NCBI GenBank assembly: GCA_964649145.1
Contig: CAZYOQ010000011.1
Coordinates: 1 to 35,402 of the forward strand
Source: MGBC163016 sp964649145
GTDB taxonomy: Bacteria; Actinomycetota; Coriobacteriia; Coriobacteriales; Eggerthellaceae
Length of the DNA stretch: 35,402 nt
Reading direction: 5' to 3'
Position 1 is the first letter of the stretch. Every line of letters begins with the position of its first letter. Position numbers and translations under genes: made by a program. Below are positions 17,652-24,636 of this stretch, one piece after another. The notes under the pieces were generated by a model that did no database searches, was not told the DNA's origin, and worked only from the letters and a program-made list of their open reading frames with translations.

Positions 17652-17688
17652 ACCAAACTTAAATACCACTTTTAAACACCAAACTTAA
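17652..17688. repeat. 11-bp direct repeat at the 3' end of the Sel1-like gene
   Basis: ACCAAACTTAA occurs at 17652-17662 and again at 17678-17688, 26 bp apart. The second copy covers the stop codon of the neighbouring minus-strand gene. It may reflect a small duplication at the gene end. Confidence 0.4.
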
Positions 17689-18302
17689 GCGCAAGCACAC
17701 CTTATGGGTGAAGTCTTAAGTGCGTGCTTGGCGTTTTCGACCAAATAACTTTCAAACCACTTGCCCTTGCAAAGATCGTTTACATACATCTTGCGCAAAC
17801 GACTAGCGGCATACCTATTTCCTCTTCTAAGTGCATGCAGATATAAAATCTCTGCCGCTTGGAAACACTCGATCGCATTAGGCTCTCTAGTCTTTCGTGA
17901 TTTCTTATAGCCTTCTTCTAAATACCTGTCGCCAAGTTCAAATGCACGATTTCCACCTTCATCAGGTCCTGTTGGATAACATTCGACAAAAATCCTACTT
18001 CCATCGTCGCGCTTAGTGTTAAAGACTTCCTCGCTAAGCCAAATCCTAGGGAGTTTTTCTTCGTACAATGTGCCTAGCCTATCTATCTCATAAACAGGAA
18101 GAGACATCTCATTGTTTTTCACCTTACAAACAAAGCGTCTTATAGCGCCGAAAACATCAAAACCTGAGTAAATAATCGCATTGCCGCGTCTTGCATTTGG
18201 AGAGCCGAACAATAACGCGCAAAGCCTCTGAACAATGGACACCTTATGTGCACGAGCCCCAGAAAAAAAGTTTAGCGGCAAGTAGTGCTTCAAATTCGAC
18301 AT
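17685..18302 (-). CDS. Hypothetical protein with Sel1-like repeat
   Basis: The 205-residue product has no signal peptide and no strong membrane segment. In its C-terminal half two stretches resemble Sel1/TPR-type helical repeats: NRAFELGDRYLEEGYKKS (about 113-130) and AEILYLHALRRGNRYAASRL, ending near LRKMYVNDLCKGKW. Such repeats usually mediate protein contacts. The N-terminal 110 residues are basic and not recognised. The ATG has AGGAG about 6 nt upstream. The gene is transcribed divergently from fabH and towards addB, 148 bp away. It could be the first gene of the addB-addA series, since no terminator is seen after it. The function is unknown. Confidence 0.75.
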   Translation of the reverse strand: MSNLKHYLPLNFFSGARAHKVSIVQRLCALLFGSPNARRGNAIIYSGFDVFGAIRRFVCKVKNNEMSLPVYEIDRLGTLYEEKLPRIWLSEEVFNTKRDDGSRIFVECYPTGPDEGGNRAFELGDRYLEEGYKKSRKTREPNAIECFQAAEILYLHALRRGNRYAASRLRKMYVNDLCKGKWFESYLVENAKHALKTSPIRCACA

Positions 18303-18469
18303 TTCTACTCCTATCGCAATACTTGTGGCAAATACAGCTATTCCTTGATAAGAACTCTATGTTTAAACCTTGTATTCACTGTCCTATATTTGTCTCATAA
18401 TCTAAATATTTTCATCTGGTATCATTTATAGGCTCAATTTCTCAAAACAAGCATTAAGGAGGCATCAAA

Positions 18470-19678
18470 TTGGGAGCTTGCATAACAGGGTGCGGAAAAG
18501 CGTTGCCAGGTCTTGTAGTTACCAATGAAAGCCTTGAGAAACTTGTAGACACAAGCGACGAATGGATATTCTCGCGCACAGGCATAAAAGAAAGACGCAT
18601 CTCGGTAAATGAGACAGGCCTGGATTTGGCCGAGGCGGCTAGCCGCAAAGCCTTAGGGCTTACAAGTGACTTTGGCAATGAAGTCAACATCGAGTCTAGC
18701 GGCAGGCCTATCAAGGCGCTTGACCCCAAAGATATAGACCTGCTAATTTATACGACCATCACGCCCGATAGCCTAGTGCCAAGCGCTGCTGCGGCTCTGC
18801 GCAAAAGGCTTGGTGCGGATAGGGCTATAGCCTTCGATGTAAACGCCGCATGCACTGGCTTTATATATGGCCTTTCTCTTGCTGAGTCGATGATGTCGTC
18901 TTCAAACAACCCATCTGCATGTCATTCGAAGACAAAACCGATAAAACACGCTCTAATAGTTAGCTCAGAGCGCCTAAGTAGACTCACCGATTGGCAGGAC
19001 AGAAATACATGCGTGCTATTCGGTGATGGCGCGGGCGCTGTTAGCCTGGAATGGTCGGATGAGGACATTAACGTAGTTTCCATGTATTTGGAAAACACCG
19101 ACGATATCACCAACGCACTAACTTGCATGCAGTCATATTCTTCACCTTTACCCTTCGATGAAAACGGTGTTGTTTTCGATGAAGAGGCAATGCAAAAACA
19201 TAGGCAAGATTACCCAGACCCGAAAAAGGTTAATTATTCATATATCAATTCGCTTGGCCTTTCGTGCGACCCAGCAAAGCCGCGAATTTTCAAGGAATTC
19301 GATGTTGAACGTAGCGATGGTAAGCCTGACCAAAGCATCTACATGAATGGTCAGAAGGTTTTCAAATTCGCATCAAAGGCAATAGAAAATGCTGTAGTTG
19401 AAGCCGCTTCACTCGCAGGAATATCCATTGACGATATCGACCTGGTGGTTCCACATCAAGCTAATTATAGAATTTTGGAATACGCCTCAAAAAGGCTTAA
19501 CATCCCGCTCGACAAATTCCAGATATCAATATCCAAAACTGGTAACAGCAGTTCTTCCTGCCTTCCAATGGCGCTGTCAGACGCGTTTTTAGAGGGAAGA
19601 ATTTCAAATGGAAGTATTGTGTGCTTGGTTGCATTTGGCGGGGGGCTAACATCAGGCGCCACGATTCTTAGATTCTAG
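18470..19678 (+). CDS. fabH: 3-oxoacyl-ACP synthase III family protein (FabH-like), enlarged
   Basis: FabH condenses acyl-CoA with malonyl-ACP to start fatty-acid synthesis. The Cys-His-Asn triad is visible: C128 in NAACTGF, H329 in VPHQAN and N359 in KTGNSSSSC. The N-terminus ITGCGKALP and SDEWIFSRTGIKERR are typical. The His-Asn spacing is normal, but Cys-His is 201 residues against about 132 in the Escherichia coli enzyme. The 402-residue protein thus carries roughly 70 extra residues, mostly between 205 and 288. The TTG start has AAGGAGG at 7-nt spacing. No other fab genes are nearby, so an alternative role in a related acyl condensation cannot be excluded. Confidence 0.85.
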   Translation: MGACITGCGKALPGLVVTNESLEKLVDTSDEWIFSRTGIKERRISVNETGLDLAEAASRKALGLTSDFGNEVNIESSGRPIKALDPKDIDLLIYTTITPDSLVPSAAAALRKRLGADRAIAFDVNAACTGFIYGLSLAESMMSSSNNPSACHSKTKPIKHALIVSSERLSRLTDWQDRNTCVLFGDGAGAVSLEWSDEDINVVSMYLENTDDITNALTCMQSYSSPLPFDENGVVFDEEAMQKHRQDYPDPKKVNYSYINSLGLSCDPAKPRIFKEFDVERSDGKPDQSIYMNGQKVFKFASKAIENAVVEAASLAGISIDDIDLVVPHQANYRILEYASKRLNIPLDKFQISISKTGNSSSSCLPMALSDAFLEGRISNGSIVCLVAFGGGLTSGATILRF

Positions 19679-19696
19679 GAAGCAAGCCAAAGTAAG

Positions 19697-21199
19697 ATGC
19701 AAGAAAAATCAACCTTCGAGTCTTTAGGACTTTCCAAAAAAGCCCTAGATGCTGTCAAAAAGCTAGGCTATAAAGAGCCTACACCTATTCAAAAAATAGC
19801 AATACCAGAAGCTCTAAAAGGCACAGATATCATAGCTGCGGCAGAAACAGGTACAGGCAAAACCGCCGCTTTTCTCCTTCCTTTACTCGACAAGCTGCAA
19901 CCATCAAAGAAAGCTGGAAGAGCTGCACGCATACTTGTTATTTCGCCTACTCGCGAATTGGCAGAACAAATTGCCAAAGTATCGTATTGCGCCTCTAAAT
20001 CGTGCAAGTTGTTTACAACATGCTTGTTCGGTGGACAAGCATACGGGCCGCAAATCAAGTCGCTAAAAAGAGGATGCGACGTGCTTGTCGCAACACCTGG
20101 CAGACTTTGCGACCTTATGGAAAAAGAAGTCGTCGACCTTTCTAAGGTGGAAAGTTTTGTCCTTGACGAGGCCGATCGAATGTTAGACATGGGCTTTTTG
20201 CCAGACGCCAAAAAGATTGTTGCTGCTCTTCCAGAAAAGCGGCAAACGCTTCTCTTCTCCGCAACAATAGATGATGGGATAAAAAAGAATTTCACTAACC
20301 TTCTAAAAGACCCGAAAACAATACAAACGGTTTCACGCGGGCAGGCCTCCAAACAAGTTGACCAATACATCCTTCCCGTGGCCCAAAAAGAAAAGCCAGA
20401 GCTTCTAAAATGTTTGCTTGACGAAAAAGGACACTCTAAGGTCATAGTTTTTGTAAGAACTAAATCTAGAGTCGACGGCGTTGCGGGAATGCTAAAAAAG
20501 GCGGGCTTTGATGTTGCCTATATTCACTCGAACAGGACTCAAGGGCAGCGCAAAGCTGCACTTAGCGACTTCAAAAAAGGGCGCGCGGGTATCCTTGTTG
20601 CAACCGATGTTCTTGCTAGAGGTATAGACATACCATCTGTTGAATATGTCGTAAACTACGACCTTCCAGATATGGCCGAAGACTATATACACCGAATAGG
20701 TAGAACTGGGCGCGCAGGAAAGATCGGTTTTGCGGTCTCTTTTGTAAGCCATAACTCGCTTAAAACGCTTAACGCTATCGAAAGACTATTAGGTAAAGAA
20801 ATTCCTGTTATGCGAATTTCCTCATACGACCTAGACATGCAGATTCTTAAAGCCCAAACGCGAAACGGTCACCCTAAAGCTAGGAAGGCTGCCGCTCATG
20901 GCAAAGGTGCTAACAAAGCTGCTAGCAAAGCCTCATACAACTATGAAGGCTGGGGCGATATAAGAGCAAATAAGAAGCCAAAATCTAAGAGTAAGTCGGG
21001 GCAAAAGTCATCCAAGACCAGGATCGCAGATCAAGCCCGCAAGAGTGCAAGCAAGTCGTCCAGATACGAAAAACAATATAAAGCCTACAAGTCCGGCAAA
21101 AACCGAAAGCCAAATAAGAAAAATTCGCAAGAAGCACGAAAGTCTAGCAAACGACCAGGCTTCAAAAGCTCAGGACTTTCAAGAAGTAAGCGAAAGTAG
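19697..21199 (+). CDS. DEAD-box ATP-dependent RNA helicase
   Basis: DEAD-box helicases remodel RNA during ribosome assembly, decay or cold adaptation. Motifs in order are the Q-motif with F7 and Q32, AETGTGKT (49-56), PTRELA, TPGR, DEAD (157-160), SAT (188-190), ARGID and HRIGRTGR (332-339). After about residue 390 comes a 110-residue low-complexity tail rich in Lys, Ser and Arg, likely a disordered RNA-binding extension as in RhlE- and CshA-type enzymes. The gene begins 18 nt after fabH on the same strand, so the two are probably cotranscribed. The ribosome site is weak. I cannot assign a specific orthologue name. Confidence 0.93.
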   Translation: MQEKSTFESLGLSKKALDAVKKLGYKEPTPIQKIAIPEALKGTDIIAAAETGTGKTAAFLLPLLDKLQPSKKAGRAARILVISPTRELAEQIAKVSYCASKSCKLFTTCLFGGQAYGPQIKSLKRGCDVLVATPGRLCDLMEKEVVDLSKVESFVLDEADRMLDMGFLPDAKKIVAALPEKRQTLLFSATIDDGIKKNFTNLLKDPKTIQTVSRGQASKQVDQYILPVAQKEKPELLKCLLDEKGHSKVIVFVRTKSRVDGVAGMLKKAGFDVAYIHSNRTQGQRKAALSDFKKGRAGILVATDVLARGIDIPSVEYVVNYDLPDMAEDYIHRIGRTGRAGKIGFAVSFVSHNSLKTLNAIERLLGKEIPVMRISSYDLDMQILKAQTRNGHPKARKAAAHGKGANKAASKASYNYEGWGDIRANKKPKSKSKSGQKSSKTRIADQARKSASKSSRYEKQYKAYKSGKNRKPNKKNSQEARKSSKRPGFKSSGLSRSKRK

Positions 21200-21220
21200 A
21201 GCGAGCAAAAATAAACCAGC

Positions 21221-22129
21221 TTAAAGATTATCTCGTACGTAGGAGATATCGCTTTCAACTTGCTTGATTAGGTCATCGACGTTTGAAAATTTGATCATTG
21301 GGCGAAGACGGGTAAGAAAAGAAACGTACAAAGTTTTCCCGTATAGGTCGCCATTATAGTCAAGAATATGAACTTCCAATGCATCATCAGACTCTTCTTC
21401 GAAGGTCGGAGGGATCCCGACCGATATGGCAGCCTTGTAAGTACATGAATCTATTTGCGCATAACCTGCATAAACACCATCCCCTAGCAGGGTTTTGGCC
21501 GATACATTGGCAGTGGCAAAACCAAAAGACTTACCTTCACCTCTGCCATGGCCGACTTTCCCGCTAACTTCATAGGGATGCCCCAACAAGGCGTTGGCGA
21601 CTTGCAGCTCACCTGCATCAAGTAGCTTCCTTATCCTTGTCGATTTAACAGCTTGCCCATCTTTTTCGATAAGCTTATGTATATATAGCTTGATAGCATG
21701 TTCTTCACACCATGCAGACAGCGTTTCAGTAGTTCCCTTCTTCGCCTTCCCAAATCTAAAATCTGACCCAACATATATTGATTTTGGAAGGTAGTTAGCA
21801 AAAAGCGTATCCAGAAAATCCGTAGGCTCAATAGATGAAGTTTCTCGGTCAAAACGAATAAGCAATATGGAATCTGGATTCAAGGAAGACAAATAAGAAA
21901 TACGCTCATCATTTGACATGATCTTTGCGGAGTCAGCAGAGAAAAGCTCATCTGGGTCGATGTCGAATGTCAGAATGACGCATTTAGCACCTATTTCATT
22001 GGCCTCTGCCACACACGAGCCTATCAAAGCTTGATGCCCTAGATGGCATCCGTCAAAAACGCCGATAGCAACGCATGCGCCTGCTAAGTCACTAATTTCG
22101 CCATATGGTGTATCAAGCAATAAACCCAC
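21221..22129 (-). CDS. ribF: Bifunctional riboflavin kinase / FAD synthetase
   Basis: RibF phosphorylates riboflavin to FMN and adenylates FMN to FAD. The N-terminal nucleotidyltransferase domain shows AIGVFDGCHLGHQ and YVGSDFRFGKAKKGT. The C-terminal kinase domain shows VKSTRIRKLL and VGHGRGEGKSFGFATAN. At 302 residues the length is normal. The GTG start lies inside the truB 3' end (17-bp overlap) and has AGGGG about 6 nt upstream. It is the last gene of the translation operon and converges on the helicase gene with only 21 bp between stops and no visible terminator. Confidence 0.95.
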   Translation of the reverse strand: MGLLLDTPYGEISDLAGACVAIGVFDGCHLGHQALIGSCVAEANEIGAKCVILTFDIDPDELFSADSAKIMSNDERISYLSSLNPDSILLIRFDRETSSIEPTDFLDTLFANYLPKSIYVGSDFRFGKAKKGTTETLSAWCEEHAIKLYIHKLIEKDGQAVKSTRIRKLLDAGELQVANALLGHPYEVSGKVGHGRGEGKSFGFATANVSAKTLLGDGVYAGYAQIDSCTYKAAISVGIPPTFEEESDDALEVHILDYNGDLYGKTLYVSFLTRLRPMIKFSNVDDLIKQVESDISYVRDNL

Positions 22130-23195
22130 GACTAACCCCTATGTTAAAAACACAATCAGGCAAAAGAAGACCTCTTTTACTATCGTATGCATAAATGGCC
22201 TTTAAAGTATTACCCGAAATAATCGAAACAAGCTCACCATCACGCAAAGGTTTTGTACTTTGGACAAACGGCGGAAGACATTCACAAGAAGACTTCCCAT
22301 GCGCGATACATAAAAATTGGTCTTCAAAAGGCTCTATGTACTTGCCGTTTAGAACGTCTTGGTCTTGAGCACCTTCAGTAAAAAGCACTTTGTAGCCAAG
22401 AGCAAAAACGGGGTCTATGCAGGCACGTCTCCATTCGGCTTCAAAACTATCGCGTGAGAGGCAATCAACAATGTCAATCTGCCCAAGAGAAGTTCTTCTA
22501 AGCATGCCCAGGTGAGCCGGGCATTCCGCCTTGATCCCAATGTCTCTAGCTAATGCACGAATATAGGTTCCTTTTGAAACTTGAAACTTCACTTTCCAGT
22601 AAGGAAGAGACTCATAGTTTTCAAAAAGCCGCTCATCTACAAGGCCGCTCCTCGCACTTTTTACAGCTTGCTGTTTTATTTCATGAGAAAGTTTTTCACC
22701 AAGCTTGCCAAGGCCTATCAAGTCAGCCTGCATAACCTCTACAGGCCTTGGGTCAAGCTTTACGATATTTCCGCGTCTTGCAGAATCGTATGATTTCTTA
22801 CCGTCATGCTTAATAGCACTATACACTGGAGGAAGCTGCATAAATTGACCTGTAAACGAAGTTAAAATCTCCTTGGTAAAGTGAGGGTTTTCAAGATCGT
22901 GAGGGCTAAGTGTTTGAAGAACTTCGCCTGTGCAGTCATCAGTTGTAGTAGAGGCTCCAAATACAATTGTGGCTTCATAGCTTTTATCGTGTCCGACCAG
23001 ATATTTGTCAAGCCTGGCAGCAGGACCTGCCATCAAAAGCAAAACGCCGCTTGCAAATGGATCTAAAGTCCCCGAATGTCCAATTCTGCGCTCTGACAAA
23101 ACTCGCCTAGCCACATTCACTAAATCATGAGAAGAGGCACCTATTGGCTTGTCTAGTGCCAAAAGACAGCTAAGTTGCGATTGACCTCTTTTCAC
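22113..23195 (-). CDS. truB: tRNA pseudouridine(55) synthase
   Basis: TruB makes pseudouridine 55 in the T-loop of tRNAs. The N-terminal signature LDKPIGASSHDLV and the catalytic-Asp motif IGHSGTLDPFASGVL are clear, followed by QLPPVYSAIKHDGKKSY and KGTYIRALARDIG. The C-terminal part resembles a PUA-like RNA-binding segment. At 360 residues it is longer than the roughly 300 usual. Part of the excess is a charged insert at about 155-190, between the RPVEV stretch and the YWKVKFQVSKG strand. The GTG start has TTAGG upstream and follows nrnA after 7 nt. Confidence 0.93.
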   Translation of the reverse strand: MKRGQSQLSCLLALDKPIGASSHDLVNVARRVLSERRIGHSGTLDPFASGVLLLMAGPAARLDKYLVGHDKSYEATIVFGASTTTDDCTGEVLQTLSPHDLENPHFTKEILTSFTGQFMQLPPVYSAIKHDGKKSYDSARRGNIVKLDPRPVEVMQADLIGLGKLGEKLSHEIKQQAVKSARSGLVDERLFENYESLPYWKVKFQVSKGTYIRALARDIGIKAECPAHLGMLRRTSLGQIDIVDCLSRDSFEAEWRRACIDPVFALGYKVLFTEGAQDQDVLNGKYIEPFEDQFLCIAHGKSSCECLPPFVQSTKPLRDGELVSIISGNTLKAIYAYDSKRGLLLPDCVFNIGVSRGFIA

Positions 23196-23202
23196 AAGTG
23201 GC

Positions 23203-24234
23203 CTAACTATTGGTTTGGTTAAACCTTATAGCGCACAGGCGCTTTGAGACAAGCTCTATCGCCTCATCCAGTGTGCAATCAAGGGTAAAACCTGCGGCAG
23301 CCTTGTGCCCGCCACCACCGAATTCCTTAGCAATTTCAGCAACGTTCGTATCGTCTTTTGACCGAAGCGAACCTCGAACAGCCCCACTGCGTTCCTTCAA
23401 AATGCACGCGATTTTTGTGCCCTTCAAAGACCTGATAGCGTTGATGCAACCTTCAGTATCGGCATTGGTGCCGTTTGCGGCTTTTATATCGGCCTCAGAA
23501 AGCCAACTTAGAACAATCCGCCCACCGCAGTAAGTTTTCATGCGCTCGCTAACAAGAGCCTCTAGTTTTAATGATGCAAAGGTTTTCTCTTGGAATAGCG
23601 CAGAAGAAATTCCTGCGATATCAATACCGCATTCCGCCATCTCTTTAGCACTTGTAAAACACATCTCATCGGTGTTTTGAAACATAAATCGACCTGTATC
23701 GGTAAGTAGGCCTGAATAGCAACAAGTCGCAATGTCTTTCATAAGGTCATTTGTGAAAATGTCATCACCACAAATTTTCTTCAAGTTCTTGGCAATCTTC
23801 CAAACAATAAGAGTGCACGAGGCGCAATCAGGGTCGATATACCTAAAATCGCTTGTATTTCCATCTGATTCATGATGGTCAATAGTTACGATGTTTTCCG
23901 CTTTTGCAGCAAGAGCAGCAGAGTATCTTCCCATTCGCTTTTCGTTCGGAACATCAACTGCCAAAAAAGTGTTCACATGCTCGTGAATGTCCCCAGCAAA
24001 AATAAGATCACTACAGCCTGGCATAAATGAAAACTCATCAGCCGTGAAATCATCATCTGCAAGAAGAGCCCACGACTTCTTGCCAAGGCCGTCAAGCATC
24101 CTTTTCATGGCAAGAGTAGAACCTATACAGTCGCCATCAGGACTTGTATGGCCACAAATGGCAAAACCGTCACCTTCAAGGAGCAGCTTTGCTATTTGTG
24201 CGATGTCAATGTTTGTATTTTGCGTAATAGTCAT
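23203..24234 (-). CDS. nrnA: DHH/DHHA1 phosphoesterase, NrnA-like
   Basis: NrnA-type enzymes hydrolyse short oligonucleotides (nanoRNA) and, in many Gram-positives, 3'-phosphoadenosine-5'-phosphate or linear di-nucleotides. The DHH-domain motifs are CGHTSPDGDCIGS, VDVPNEKRMG, TIDHHESD and LLTDTGRFMF. The DHHA1 domain ends with GGGGHKAAAGF. The frame is open to a TTG at 24273, but the ATG at 24232-24234 is preferred because family proteins start near here and GGAG lies about 10 nt upstream. This gives 343 residues. It sits between rbfA and truB, the usual actinobacterial and firmicute position. Confidence 0.9.
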   Translation of the reverse strand: MTITQNTNIDIAQIAKLLLEGDGFAICGHTSPDGDCIGSTLAMKRMLDGLGKKSWALLADDDFTADEFSFMPGCSDLIFAGDIHEHVNTFLAVDVPNEKRMGRYSAALAAKAENIVTIDHHESDGNTSDFRYIDPDCASCTLIVWKIAKNLKKICGDDIFTNDLMKDIATCCYSGLLTDTGRFMFQNTDEMCFTSAKEMAECGIDIAGISSALFQEKTFASLKLEALVSERMKTYCGGRIVLSWLSEADIKAANGTNADTEGCINAIRSLKGTKIACILKERSGAVRGSLRSKDDTNVAEIAKEFGGGGHKAAAGFTLDCTLDEAIELVSKRLCAIRFNQTNS

Positions 24235-24250
24235 ATGCGTGAGGCTCCAC

Positions 24251-24613
24251 TTAGCCTTCTTCTGCAGAATCAAGGTTTAGCCTGCCTTTTTCGGCCTGCA
24301 GAAATGTTTCAAGGCGTGAAGCCGCATCAATAGTCTCATCCAGATGAAACCTAAGCTCTGGAACCTTCTTCCAAGCAAGCTTTTTAGCCATCAGCGAACG
24401 AATATGGCCCTTAGACTTCTCAAGAGCTTCTGCAGCCAATTCATATCTAGTGGCATCAACCGTATAGAAGATATCGCAATAGGCGCGATCAAAGCTCACC
24501 TTGCAAGAAGTGATCGTTATCATCTGGAGGTTTGGGTTAGACACGTCAAACAGAAGGATAGACGCTATGGTCTCTCTTGCCTGTTCGGCTGTCCTGCGGT
24601 TTGCCTCTTTCAC
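24251..24613 (-). CDS. rbfA: 30S ribosome-binding factor A
   Basis: RbfA assists late maturation of the 30S subunit, including 16S rRNA 5'-end processing. The 120-residue protein has the KH-like fold pattern: ETIASILLFDVSNPNLQMITIT, then DRAYCDIFYTV and the C-terminal MAKKLAWKKVPELRFHLDETID, which matches the conserved PEL-F family signature. It starts at GTG with AGGTAGG upstream, 23 nt after infB. Its order downstream of infB is the standard one. Confidence 0.94.
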   Translation of the reverse strand: MKEANRRTAEQARETIASILLFDVSNPNLQMITITSCKVSFDRAYCDIFYTVDATRYELAAEALEKSKGHIRSLMAKKLAWKKVPELRFHLDETIDAASRLETFLQAEKGRLNLDSAEEG

Positions 24614-24636
24614 ATGAAACCTACCTAGAAAACGCC

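Noticed and set aside
19789..20445. 218-codon minus-strand frame opposite the DEAD-box helicase
   Set aside because: The helicase motifs are intact on the plus strand; the opposite frame has no recognisable domain or ribosome site.
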